DNA from: a bacterium OL-1
GTDB lineage: Bacteria > Actinomycetota > Coriobacteriia > Coriobacteriales > Atopobiaceae
Direction of reading: 5' to 3'
DNA: 64,000 nucleotides
Assembly: GCA_000752675.2 (NCBI GenBank)
Contig: LM994626.1
Coordinates: 75,004 to 139,003, forward strand
Below the pieces are notes generated by a model. That model ran no database searches, was not told the DNA's origin, and saw only the letters and a list, made by a program, of their open reading frames with translations. A program made the position numbers and the translations under genes. Shown in pieces: positions 8,272 to 16,338 of the stretch (position 1 is the first letter of the stretch; each line of letters begins with the position of its first letter).

Positions 8272-9432
8272 TCAGACGCCGAGAGAGCCTCGTCGAGCTT
8301 GCGCGAAGGCATGCTCAAGTGCCTGAGCGGTCTTTGCCCATGACAGGTCGCGCTCTACATGCGCCTGCAGTTCCTGCGAACGGCCTGACGTCCAGGACGC
8401 CAAGACCTGGCGAATTCCCTCGGCCATGGTTGCTGGCTCGCGGTCTGGCGTGATGCATCCAAAAGTGTTGCCGCCGTGGCAAAGCACCTCGCGCGCACCG
8501 CCCACATCTGGCACAACGCAGGGAACGCCCCAGGCTCCCGCTTCGAGAAGCGACGTGCAAAAGCCCTCGGAGCGTGTGGGAAGGCAGAAGACGTCTGTCT
8601 GCGAGAGCAGGGCAGAGAGATCCGCATGGCCGAGGTTTCCCACAAGGTGCGCATTCGCGGGGAGGTCTCGCTCGAGCTGGGGACGCAGAGCCCCCTCGCC
8701 CGCAAGGACGCAGGCGTACTTCTCGCCCAGCTGCCCCATTGCGGCCAGAAGGCGCTCGGGGCCCTTCTCGGGCGCAAGCCTGCCCACAAAGACAACGAGT
8801 GTCTTATCGTTTGGAATGCCAAGCTCGAAGCGGAAGTCCCTGCCAGACGATTCGCCCCGGAACGCCGCCGCATCGATGGCGTTGGGAATAACCAGAGAGG
8901 TCTTGATGCCAAAGGTCGAAAGCCATGCCGCACTCTTCTCGCTTATGCCGGCAAAGGTTGCACCAAGCGAGACGTCCCGGGCGGTCATGTGGCGCTCCCA
9001 CGCATGGGCCGCGGCATCGGGCACCGCCCCACAGCCAAAGGTGAGCCACGCGGAGCCATGGTCGAGAAGCACTGCAGGCAGGTCATGCTCCCGTGCAAAT
9101 CGAAGTCCCGTGACCGACGTGCCGTAGAAGCGGGTGTTCACGAGGACACGATCTACGCCCAGACCGGAAACGGCAGAGAGGAGCGAACGCTCGCGCGAGC
9201 CATGGCGTGAGAGCGGAAGCCTACCACCCATGAGCTGCGTACTGGGCAGGCGAACGATGCGCACGCCGTCTTCCTGGGTCTCGACCTCCGGCGCGCCAGC
9301 GCGGGCAGACGTCACCACACAAACCCCGTCACCACCTAGGACGAGCTGGTGGGCGAGGTTTGCTGTAAACGTCTCCACGCCTCCCACGTGTGGGAGGTAC
9401 TGCGCAGAAAATATGGCGTAGGTTCGTGACAT
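8272..9432 (-). CDS. Glycosyltransferase family 4 (GT-B fold)
   Basis: 386 residues. The N-terminal half has SAQYLPHVGGVETFTANLA, the glycine-rich acceptor loop of GT4. The C-terminal half has the GT1/GT4 donor site: VFVGRLAPEKGPERLL (about 216-231) and the EX7E motif in RSEGFCTSLLEAGAWGVP (about 295-312). It is a retaining enzyme using a nucleotide sugar on the cytoplasmic side. It begins 9 bp after the winged-helix nucleotidyltransferase gene and is the last member of the importer operon 13790-8272. This places sugar transfer under the same control as substrate uptake and activation. Confidence 0.85.
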   Translation of the reverse strand: MSRTYAIFSAQYLPHVGGVETFTANLAHQLVLGGDGVCVVTSARAGAPEVETQEDGVRIVRLPSTQLMGGRLPLSRHGSRERSLLSAVSGLGVDRVLVNTRFYGTSVTGLRFAREHDLPAVLLDHGSAWLTFGCGAVPDAAAHAWERHMTARDVSLGATFAGISEKSAAWLSTFGIKTSLVIPNAIDAAAFRGESSGRDFRFELGIPNDKTLVVFVGRLAPEKGPERLLAAMGQLGEKYACVLAGEGALRPQLERDLPANAHLVGNLGHADLSALLSQTDVFCLPTRSEGFCTSLLEAGAWGVPCVVPDVGGAREVLCHGGNTFGCITPDREPATMAEGIRQVLASWTSGRSQELQAHVERDLSWAKTAQALEHAFAQARRGSLGV

Positions 9433-9441
9433 GAACCTAGC

Positions 9442-10329
9442 TTAGCAGTCGTAAGCGGGGTCTATCGCCTCAAGCTCGCGGAACGAGTCGATTTCCGTCA
9501 CGTCAGAGAGCGAGCACTCCCGGGCATAAACCTTGTACTTGTCAGCAAAGTACTTGAGCGGGGCCTCGTCCCAAAAACGCTCCTTGCCACCAGGCATCGC
9601 AAACGTAGCAGGAATGTCCTCCGCAAGCTTCTTGCCGTCCTCAGGCGTCCAGTAAGAGACGCCCACCATCTGCCAGACGCCACCCTCGCCGCCAATACCC
9701 AGGTCCTTGATGACACCATTCTTGACTTCGAAGCACCAGTCGTCAGAGCGCTCCATAGGGATACCCAGGTAGTTGGACCGATCCTGGTAACGGGTTATAA
9801 GACTGGGGTTTCTCAGCAGCAGATCGGACTCAAAGACGTAGGCGCTCTGGAGGTAGTCCTTAGCAGCAACCATGCTCGAGATGTTGTTTGCCTCGTTGTA
9901 GAGGGGGTTATCGATGAGCTTGATGGTGGGGTATTTGTAGAGGAGCTGGTCGAACTGCTCGCCAAGATAGCCCCTCACCACATAGACCTCGGTGATGCCG
10001 GCCGCGTAGACCGCGTCGAGAATGGTGTCGATGATGCGCTTGCCGCCCACGCGCACCAGCGGCTTGGGTGTGTTGAGCGTGATGGGCACCATACGGGAGC
10101 CAAAGCCGGCAGCAATGAGCACAGCGCGCTTCACGCGATAGGGCTCAAGCGCGTCAAGGCCCTCGTCGGTGATATGCCTGTCTGCGACAAGCCCCTGTTC
10201 GGTGAGATTAGAGACTGCCTCGTTCACACTCCCCACAGACATCCCAGTCTGCGCCGCCACGGCGCGCTGGGTAAGCGGCGCCGGGGCCGTTGCGATGGTG
10301 GAGAGAACGAGGAACTCCTTGTGTGTCAT
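9442..10329 (-). CDS. Winged-helix / LicC-like nucleotidyltransferase fusion
   Basis: 295 residues in two parts. Residues 1-65 form a MarR-type winged helix (LTQRAVAAQTGMSVGSVNEAV is the helix-turn-helix). From about 69 a nucleotidyltransferase follows, with AVLIAAGFGSRMVP and TPKPLVRVGG (nucleotide loop) and, near the end, a LicC-like VTEIDSFRELEAID. LicC makes CDP-choline from CTP and phosphocholine; the related PntC activates 2-aminoethylphosphonate, so the substrate is open. A good Shine-Dalgarno (GGAGG) precedes the ATG. It is the fourth gene of an operon after an ABC importer, 21 bp behind the permease and 9 bp before GT4. The DNA-binding domain on a biosynthetic enzyme is unusual. Confidence 0.8.
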   Translation of the reverse strand: MTHKEFLVLSTIATAPAPLTQRAVAAQTGMSVGSVNEAVSNLTEQGLVADRHITDEGLDALEPYRVKRAVLIAAGFGSRMVPITLNTPKPLVRVGGKRIIDTILDAVYAAGITEVYVVRGYLGEQFDQLLYKYPTIKLIDNPLYNEANNISSMVAAKDYLQSAYVFESDLLLRNPSLITRYQDRSNYLGIPMERSDDWCFEVKNGVIKDLGIGGEGGVWQMVGVSYWTPEDGKKLAEDIPATFAMPGGKERFWDEAPLKYFADKYKVYARECSLSDVTEIDSFRELEAIDPAYDC

Positions 10330-10350
10330 GACGTACCTACCTCCAGGCGG

Positions 10351-11952
10351 CTATCGGGAAACTGGCTGTTGAGTATGGCGGTAGCGCCTTATGGCTGCTA
10401 CCACCACCTTCTCAATAACGTTTGTGACAAGGATGAGAACGGAGACAAATGCAGAGCACTCTACCAGGCGTTGTGCGTCGAGGTCGGTCACCAGGAGCGC
10501 AAGCGGCATGTCAAGCGTGGTAGAGAGGAAGGAGACCGCAGAGATGGTCACCATGCAGTTGACAAAGAAGAACGAGAACATCTCGGCAATCGTGTCCGCC
10601 GTCGCCGGCACGAGAACGTCCAGCACGATGCGTGCACGCCCCACCCCCATGGTCTGGCCAACCGCCTCGAGGTTCTTGTTCACCTTGGAGAGAGAGTTAT
10701 AGGCCATGAGATATGGCGACGCGATGAAGTGGACCAAGTTCACCAAGATGAGGATGGCAAACGTCCCGTAGATGAGAGATCCCTTGAAGGCAAGAGCAAA
10801 CGAGAGGCCAAGGACAATGCCTGGCACGGCAAGGGTGGTGACAGACGCCAGGTGAAGGAGACGCGCGGATACGCCACCGACGCGAGCCGTAATGTAGGCA
10901 ACGAGATAGGCAAGGATGGTCCCCAGGATGGAGACGACAAAGGCAGTGAAGAGTGAGTTCACCCAGTAGGAACCCGCCCCCATGGTGAAGGCTCGGCCAA
11001 TGCTGGCAAGGGTGGGCGTGAGGTCAAGGGGATACTTCGTCGCAAATGACACCATGCAGAAGGTGGCGATGGGAGCAAGAAGAGCCAGCGTGACGATAAC
11101 TGCCGCAACGTAACCAACGGCATCTCGCACCGCGTTTGGCTTGAGGTCAAACCCACGCGAGACATAGCGCACGCTGGCGCGATCCCGTGCAAGCACGTCG
11201 ACAAGAAAGTCAATAACAGCGGGGATGAGCAGGACAAAGCCAATGGCAGCACCGGTGTCAAAGTCGAGAAGCCCCACTGCATTCTGATACATGAGCACGG
11301 GAAGCGTCGTGACCTTGCCACCCACCATCAGCGGCACACCGTAGTCCGTAATCACAAGGGCAAAGGTCGCAAACGCAGCAGAGATGAGCGGCTTTCTCAA
11401 AAAGGGAAGCGTGATGTGGGCGAACTGACTGGGCTTGGGAATGCCCAGGACGTCCGCTGCCTGGTAGGGCGTTGCATCCTCGTAGCGCATCACGTCATAG
11501 ATCATGAGAAAGGCCGGCGGGAACGAGTAGAGAAACGACCCCATCACAATGCCCGGAAACCCATAGATGGACCACGATCCATGCAGCAGGTTCGTGAGTA
11601 TCCCGTTCGACCCCAGAAGATACACCAGACTCATGCCGTGAGCGAGCGAGGGAACAAGCATAGGAACCGTGAGGAGAACGGCAAAGACGCTCTTCCCCTG
11701 GATTGCGGTCCTGCAGAGCACCCACGACATGAGGAGGGCAGCAAGCACCGAGATAACTGTGGTGATCGCCGCGACCACAAGGGAGTTGACGCATGCGCTA
11801 GCAAACGCCGGGGTCCCAAAGACCTCCCGTACCTGCGGGTCTGCCAGGCGCGAAAACATCCCTACCAGGGGAAGCACAACCGCCAGCAGGAAGAAGAGGA
11901 GGAGCGCTATCTTGAGGAGTCCCATGCCTTTTGAGCTGGTTTGACGAGCCAT
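10351..11952 (-). CDS. ABC importer permease, fused double-domain (FbpB/PhnU-like)
   Basis: 533 residues with about twelve transmembrane helices arranged as two BPD_transp_1 domains in one chain. The EAA-type loops are YQAADVLGIPKPSQFAHITLP split near 165-185, and LEAVGQTMGVGRARIVLDVLVP near 430-450. Fused permeases of this kind occur in ferric-iron, putrescine-like and 2-aminoethylphosphonate importers. It is preceded by its ATPase (9-bp gap) and followed by a LicC-like enzyme (21-bp gap). Metal import would be an odd fit for such neighbours. Import of a small zwitterion such as choline, a phosphocholine compound or aminoethylphosphonate is the inference. Confidence 0.8.
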   Translation of the reverse strand: MARQTSSKGMGLLKIALLLFFLLAVVLPLVGMFSRLADPQVREVFGTPAFASACVNSLVVAAITTVISVLAALLMSWVLCRTAIQGKSVFAVLLTVPMLVPSLAHGMSLVYLLGSNGILTNLLHGSWSIYGFPGIVMGSFLYSFPPAFLMIYDVMRYEDATPYQAADVLGIPKPSQFAHITLPFLRKPLISAAFATFALVITDYGVPLMVGGKVTTLPVLMYQNAVGLLDFDTGAAIGFVLLIPAVIDFLVDVLARDRASVRYVSRGFDLKPNAVRDAVGYVAAVIVTLALLAPIATFCMVSFATKYPLDLTPTLASIGRAFTMGAGSYWVNSLFTAFVVSILGTILAYLVAYITARVGGVSARLLHLASVTTLAVPGIVLGLSFALAFKGSLIYGTFAILILVNLVHFIASPYLMAYNSLSKVNKNLEAVGQTMGVGRARIVLDVLVPATADTIAEMFSFFFVNCMVTISAVSFLSTTLDMPLALLVTDLDAQRLVECSAFVSVLILVTNVIEKVVVAAIRRYRHTQQPVSR

Positions 11953-11961
11953 AACGACCCC

Positions 11962-12753
11962 CTATTCCAGCGGCGAGGCGAACCTCGCAAGCGAGTCGTA
12001 CTTGGCCTTGAGGTTTGCCACCACAAAGTCGCGAACGTAGCTGTCCGCGGGGTTCTCGACGATGTGCAGGGGCTCGTCGAGCTGGTGGATTGAGCCTTCC
12101 CCCATCACCATGACGCGGTCGGCAAGTGCGAATGCCTCCTCTTGGTCGTGCGTGATGAAGATCATCGTGGTCCCATGGTCACGCTGAATGTTCTTGAGCT
12201 GCGAGCGCAGCGCAAGGCGCGCGTCAGCGTCGAGTCCGCTCGTTGGCTCGTCGAGGAGTATGACCTCGGGGCTCAAGGCAAGCGTGCGCGCAATGGACAC
12301 GCGCTGCATCTGGCCACCAGAGAGACCAGCGACTGGCTTGTTGGCAAAGTCCGCCATGCCCAGGCTCGCAAGCGCATCGAGCGCAATCTGCGACCGACGC
12401 GCACGCCGGGTGGGGTCGAAGCGCAGTGCATACTCGACGTTACCCAGCGCGGTCATGTTCTCAAAGAGCGCATAGTCCTGAAAGACTATGCCCATGTGGC
12501 GCTTGCTTGGGGCGGCCTCCGTGATGTTCTCGCCATCGAGAAGCACGCTGCCGGCATCCGGATGCTCGAGACCAATGAGGATGCGCAGGAGGGTCGACTT
12601 TCCGCAGCCGGAGGGGCCCAGTATCGAGAGAAACTCTCCCCCCTGCACGTCGAAAGTAATTCCATGGAGCACTTCGCGGCCGTCAAAGGACTTCTTGATT
12701 CCTTTGACGGTGAGCTTATGGGGTGCGGTTGTCTCTTGGCTTTTGATGGTCAT
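11962..12753 (-). CDS. ABC importer ATPase (FbpC/PotA-like, short form)
   Basis: 263 residues starting MTIKSQETTAPHK. Walker A is GPSGCGKST at 46-54; the signature LSGGQMQRVSIAR and Walker B VILLDEPTSGLD follow, with the H-loop in IFITHDQEEA. It energises the permease at 10351-11952. At 263 residues it lacks the C-terminal TOBE domain present in most FbpC/PotA/PhnT ATPases of about 350 residues, so regulation by TOBE ligand binding is absent. The upstream in-frame extension to 12933 overlaps the binding-protein gene and is rejected. A gap of 5 bp separates it from that gene. Confidence 0.9.
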   Translation of the reverse strand: MTIKSQETTAPHKLTVKGIKKSFDGREVLHGITFDVQGGEFLSILGPSGCGKSTLLRILIGLEHPDAGSVLLDGENITEAAPSKRHMGIVFQDYALFENMTALGNVEYALRFDPTRRARRSQIALDALASLGMADFANKPVAGLSGGQMQRVSIARTLALSPEVILLDEPTSGLDADARLALRSQLKNIQRDHGTTMIFITHDQEEAFALADRVMVMGEGSIHQLDEPLHIVENPADSYVRDFVVANLKAKYDSLARFASPLE

Positions 12754-12758
12754 GGCAA

Positions 12759-13790
12759 TCAGTGGCTCCATCTCTCGAGCAGACGCATCTTCTCGTCCAC
12801 GTCGGTGATGCCGGTCATGTCGGCGTACTTGACGTCCTTGGGATAGTTGGGAATCTCTGGCGATACGCCTGCCAGCACTTGGTCGGGCACATAGGTTGCA
12901 TTGTCTATGCGCACGCCCTCGGTGCAGAGCCACCCAAATACGTCATGGACTGCCTGACGCCCTGCTCGTCCTTGGATGATTCCGGATCCGTACACGTCCC
13001 AGGGCGACCCCTCTTCAAAGAAGTGGACGGAGAGTGGAGCACCCTCGTTTATCTCGGATACCGCGTGATAGGTCATGCCAAGCCCAACTGCTGCCTCACC
13101 CTGCACCAAAGCGTTCACAGGGCCAGAACCCGAGGACGTGAACTGGTAGACGTTCTCCGCCAGCGCGTCGAAGTAGTCAAAGGCGGCATCCTCACCCCAT
13201 GCATTCACGAGGCTCTTGAGGAAGTTGTAGCCTGTGCCGGAGGTCTTGGGGTTGGGCATGGATACCACACCGGCATAGACGGGATCCAAGAGGTCCTGGT
13301 AGGAGGTAGGAGTTGGAATTCCTCGCTCTGACAGGATGTTGTCGTTCGTGGCGATGCAGGCACTCTCGCGGGAAAAGGGAAAGTAGCGGTCATCCGGATC
13401 GAGAAGGTCCTCGCAGTACATGGACTCGTCAAAGTCCGAGAGGACCTCGAGACTGTCTGACACCTGGTTGATGTAGCCGCCCTCAAGATCCAGTACGATG
13501 TCCGCCTCGGATGACGCCCCCTCCATGCGAAGCCTGGCAGCGCAGTTTCCCGTGGTGATGTAGTGCATGCGGATGTCGTAGTTGGGAAAAGCCTGCCGCA
13601 GGGCTGTCATCTGCGTCTCGTTACGAATGCCCTCGCAGCACGAATAGATGACAACGGAGTTGCTCGATGTTCCTCCCGCACCAGCAAGGGCACCAAGCCC
13701 TATACAAGCGGCAGCACCACCGGCAAGTTCGAAGAAGCCCCTGCGAGAAATACCAGGAGAGGCATCGTCATTATGAATGCGTCGCGCCAT
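12759..13790 (-). CDS. ABC importer substrate-binding protein with Tat-type signal
   Basis: 343 residues. A twin-arginine signal SRRGFFELAGG (about 15-25) followed by a hydrophobic stretch indicates Tat export, rare for such proteins. There is no lipobox cysteine in the usual place; C35 sits inside the hydrophobic stretch. The mature part is a type 2 periplasmic-binding fold of the ferric-iron/2-aminoethylphosphonate group (SSNSVVIYSCCEGIRNE, EADIVLDLEGGYI, PKTSGTGYNFL). The tyrosine pair of iron binders is not evident. It is the first gene of the operon with ATPase, permease, LicC-like enzyme and GT4. A tatA-like gene lies at 50237-50491. The ligand is unknown; choline-like or phosphonate compounds fit the context. 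Confidence 0.8.
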   Translation of the reverse strand: MARRIHNDDASPGISRRGFFELAGGAAACIGLGALAGAGGTSSNSVVIYSCCEGIRNETQMTALRQAFPNYDIRMHYITTGNCAARLRMEGASSEADIVLDLEGGYINQVSDSLEVLSDFDESMYCEDLLDPDDRYFPFSRESACIATNDNILSERGIPTPTSYQDLLDPVYAGVVSMPNPKTSGTGYNFLKSLVNAWGEDAAFDYFDALAENVYQFTSSGSGPVNALVQGEAAVGLGMTYHAVSEINEGAPLSVHFFEEGSPWDVYGSGIIQGRAGRQAVHDVFGWLCTEGVRIDNATYVPDQVLAGVSPEIPNYPKDVKYADMTGITDVDEKMRLLERWSH

Positions 13791-13943
13791 ACAGTCACCG
13801 CCATGCGTTTTGTCATGAACACATCAACTGTCTGAAAGGAAGTTAGGATGTTCATAATACACGTATGCCATAGAAACATGAACGGCGTATGCAAATTTGG
13901 ACACAGTTACCGCGAGATGATAGCCCGCCACACGCTTGAGTGA
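13791..13943 (-). promoter_or_regulatory. Promoter/operator region of the importer operon
   Basis: 153 bp between the kinase-fusion stop and the binding-protein start. A possible minus-strand promoter has -10 TATTAT (13853-13858) and a poor -35 TTCATG 17 bp upstream. ATGAAC words occur at 13815-13820, 13850-13855 (inverted) and 13878-13883, and CGTATGC occurs twice (13862-13868, 13886-13892). GTTAGG (13842-13847) and ATGAACAC (13815-13822) also occur upstream of the fusion gene. These are candidate sites for the winged-helix proteins. Confidence 0.4.
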
Positions 13944-15755
13944 CTACGAGGTCTCGCGCTCGTCCCCGCGCTCGTTGCCTTCATACCAGGAGAGCACGCG
14001 GTCTACGTTGTCCTGCGCGTAGCGATAGTAGATGAGAAGCCACTCGCCCACGTTGTCGCCCTCCGCCTCCTTCTCGAGCGACCACACGTACCAGCACCAG
14101 CCGGCAAATACCACGTAGCTCCAGAAGTGACGACGCTCGCGTGTGGTTGGCGTACGACCAAAGTAGTCATACAGGGCGTTCTCGGCCTCTTCGTTGGAGA
14201 GCTCGCAGCACACCGTGAAGGTGCCAAAATCGCTTGCCTCGTCGGACATGCCCGCGTATTCCCAGTCGATGAGACTGTATTCGTCCTGCTCGTCGATGAG
14301 GAAGTTGAGGTAGAAGAAGTCATTATGCGAGACACAGCGAGAGAAGCCGTCCCTCTCAGCGTAGTCCTTGAGCCTCAGCACCTTTTCCTTGAGGGCATCG
14401 TAGCCGGGAATCTCGATGGGTCCGCGCTCGGCGAGGAGCTTCTCGTACCCAAGCCCCTCCTCGACAAAGTCAAAGCTGCGGTTGAGTGTGGCCTTGCTCT
14501 GATGGAGCCTGCGGCACATCTGCATGGCGCGCTTGAGCTGCACAGGGTCATGCGGGTCGAGGGAGCGGGCGTTTGGCACGAAGCGCGAGATCTTCCAGCC
14601 CTGCTTCTGGTCCTCGTAGATGAAGGTGCTGTCAAGGCCAAGCTCGCGCGCAAGGCGCAGGCCCGCCTCCTCGGCGGCTCGGTCGACCATCTTCTCGGTC
14701 CCTAGGCCGGGGTGGCGGTACACGTACTCCTGCTCGGCCGCTCCCTCTCCCACCGAGAAGTGGCACGAGAGGTTGGTGAGGCCCTGCTTCAAGGGATAGA
14801 AGCCATGGATCTGTGACTTCTCACAGCCCAGGACCGAGACGATGTTGTCGAAGATGTTAGAGTCAACGTTCTCGATGAAGGCAGGGTCAAAGCCGCTCAC
14901 CTGATCAAGGGTGTCAAACTCGTGAATCGAGGCTCCGGGATAGCGCCGAGCGGCCATGTGCAGCTCGTCTGTGTGGGCGCGGAAGATGTCTTCCCAAAGC
15001 CTGTCTGCCAACTCGGGTCGACGCACGGCATCATCGAGAAGCGGGACAAAGCTTGTGGAGAACGCACGGTCGAAGTACGCGTGGCCGAGCATTGTCCAGG
15101 CGTCCGTACCCCCCACGCTAACTTGGGTGATACGGTCTGACGAACCCGTGGTCACGCACCACTCCTCGGTTGGGCCATCAACGTACTGGGTGGCATAGTA
15201 GGCCTCGTAGACATAGTGCTCGAAGGGATTCTCCTCGAAGTAGTCATCTGACGAGCACACGTAGGTGTTGTCGAGGCGGTCGCGCACAAGCCACAGGGTG
15301 TAGCTGTTGTTCCTCGTCGCATATTGCGGGTTGACCTTGATGCGCACACCAAACTTACTTGCCAGATAGAAGAAGTACTCCTTCTTGTAGCCCACCACCA
15401 CGGTGATGTCGGTAACGCCCGCCTCCTGGAGTTGGCGGAGCTGCCGCTCGATGAGGACCTCTCCGCGAACGCGGAGAAGACCCTTGGGCTTCTCGTAGGA
15501 GATGGGGGCGAGGCGAGAGGAAAGGCCCGCGGCCATGATAATGGCGTTTTCAACCTCGTAGGGCTTCAGCGACTTGAGCCCGTCGATGGTGAGCATACCG
15601 TCCGCAATAAGTCCAGCGTCCTCCGCCTCATGCAGGACGCCGTTCACCGTTCCAAGGGAGAGACCCGAGGCGGCGCTCAGCTGCCGCTGGGTCATATGAG
15701 TGTTTGACTTTGCAAGCGCAACAAGGACCTTGAACATGCTTCTGGAGAGCGCCAT
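13944..15755 (-). CDS. Winged helix / LicC-like nucleotidyltransferase / LicA-like kinase fusion
   Basis: 603 residues in three domains. Residues 1-66 form a winged helix (MTQRQLSAASGLSLGTVNGV). Residues 70-300 form a LicC-like nucleotidyltransferase (IIMAAGLSSRLAP, EKPKGLLRVRGE, NPQYATRNNSYTLW, and IHEFDTLDQVSGFD near its end). Residues 305-590 form a choline/ethanolamine-kinase-like domain with G-loop GLTNLSCHF (325-333), Brenner motif HND (477-479) and metal site IDWEYAG (496-502). Linked kinase and cytidylyltransferase would turn an amino alcohol into its CDP form in one protein, the work of LicA plus LicC. It is transcribed toward the importer operon (153 bp gap) from its own promoter. 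Substrate choline is inferred; ethanolamine is possible. Confidence 0.85.
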   Translation of the reverse strand: MALSRSMFKVLVALAKSNTHMTQRQLSAASGLSLGTVNGVLHEAEDAGLIADGMLTIDGLKSLKPYEVENAIIMAAGLSSRLAPISYEKPKGLLRVRGEVLIERQLRQLQEAGVTDITVVVGYKKEYFFYLASKFGVRIKVNPQYATRNNSYTLWLVRDRLDNTYVCSSDDYFEENPFEHYVYEAYYATQYVDGPTEEWCVTTGSSDRITQVSVGGTDAWTMLGHAYFDRAFSTSFVPLLDDAVRRPELADRLWEDIFRAHTDELHMAARRYPGASIHEFDTLDQVSGFDPAFIENVDSNIFDNIVSVLGCEKSQIHGFYPLKQGLTNLSCHFSVGEGAAEQEYVYRHPGLGTEKMVDRAAEEAGLRLARELGLDSTFIYEDQKQGWKISRFVPNARSLDPHDPVQLKRAMQMCRRLHQSKATLNRSFDFVEEGLGYEKLLAERGPIEIPGYDALKEKVLRLKDYAERDGFSRCVSHNDFFYLNFLIDEQDEYSLIDWEYAGMSDEASDFGTFTVCCELSNEEAENALYDYFGRTPTTRERRHFWSYVVFAGWCWYVWSLEKEAEGDNVGEWLLIYYRYAQDNVDRVLSWYEGNERGDERETS

Positions 15756-15794
15756 AGAACCTCCGGCGACGAAAAACCTAGTTCGTTAGGCTTC

Positions 15795-15823
15795 AGTATG
15801 CCAAAGGTAAACTGAATGTTCAA
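15795..15823 (-). promoter_or_regulatory. Promoter of the three-domain fusion gene, with flanking repeats
   Basis: On the minus strand, TTGAAC (15818-15823), a 17-bp spacer and CATACT (15795-15800). GTTAGGC occurs as a direct repeat at 15785-15791 and 15827-15833, 42 bp apart, bracketing the promoter. This spacing suits a repressor bound on one face of the helix. Confidence 0.55.
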
Positions 15824-15885
15824 TATGTTAGGCGCTTGTAAGACGATGAACACCCAAACAGCACCGCAAGGATGCCCAGGTGAGA

Positions 15886-16299
15886 CTAGGAGTCCTTGTC
15901 TGCAGAGCCAAAGAGCTCGGCGTCAAGTGCAGCAAGCTCCTCCGGAGGCGTCGAAAGGTCGCAGCCAAAGCTCTCTGCCACTGCCTTGGCCTGCAGGCGG
16001 CGAAGGCCGGCAAGGTCATCGTTGCCCTGTTCCTCATACACGCGAGAAACACGGTCGAGCGCATAGCAAGCATAGGCAGCAACCGAGTCTCCCATGCCGG
16101 AGAGCACGAGCATGGTGACGAGCGAGTCCGGCGAGAGGGCCATGGCCGTCTGGACGTCGAGGTCAATGAGGTCTGCGACCTGCTGCTCGACCTCCTGGCA
16201 GGAGGCGGGGTCGCCCTTCTCGACAGCAAGCTTCAGCGCCCTTGTTACCGCCTCGATGAACTGCGAGATGAGCTCTGTGATGTAGTCCCTCTCTAGCAT
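15886..16299 (-). CDS. DUF6483-like hypothetical protein
   Basis: 137 residues, soluble, mostly helical by composition, with the opening MLERDYITELISQFIEAVTRAL that resembles the DUF6483 family of Coriobacteria and Firmicutes. There are no cysteine clusters, signal peptide or known catalytic motif; two cysteines at about 34 and 113. It begins 39 bp after ruvB on the same strand, so it may be the tail of the ruv operon, but no known function links it to recombination. The family match is from memory of its N-terminus and is moderate. Confidence 0.6.
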   Translation of the reverse strand: MLERDYITELISQFIEAVTRALKLAVEKGDPASCQEVEQQVADLIDLDVQTAMALSPDSLVTMLVLSGMGDSVAAYACYALDRVSRVYEEQGNDDLAGLRRLQAKAVAESFGCDLSTPPEELAALDAELFGSADKDS

Positions 16300-16338
16300 G
16301 GTGTCATCCTCTCTGCAAACGCTACCGCGTGCTTGATT

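Noticed and set aside
8193-9432. Several plus-strand frames antisense to the GT4 gene
   Set aside because: No motif, no ribosome sites; the minus-strand gene has complete GT4 signatures.
12754-12933. 60-residue N-terminal extension of the ABC ATPase
   Set aside because: It overlaps the binding-protein gene and is Arg/His-rich shadow sequence; the usual start is at 12753.
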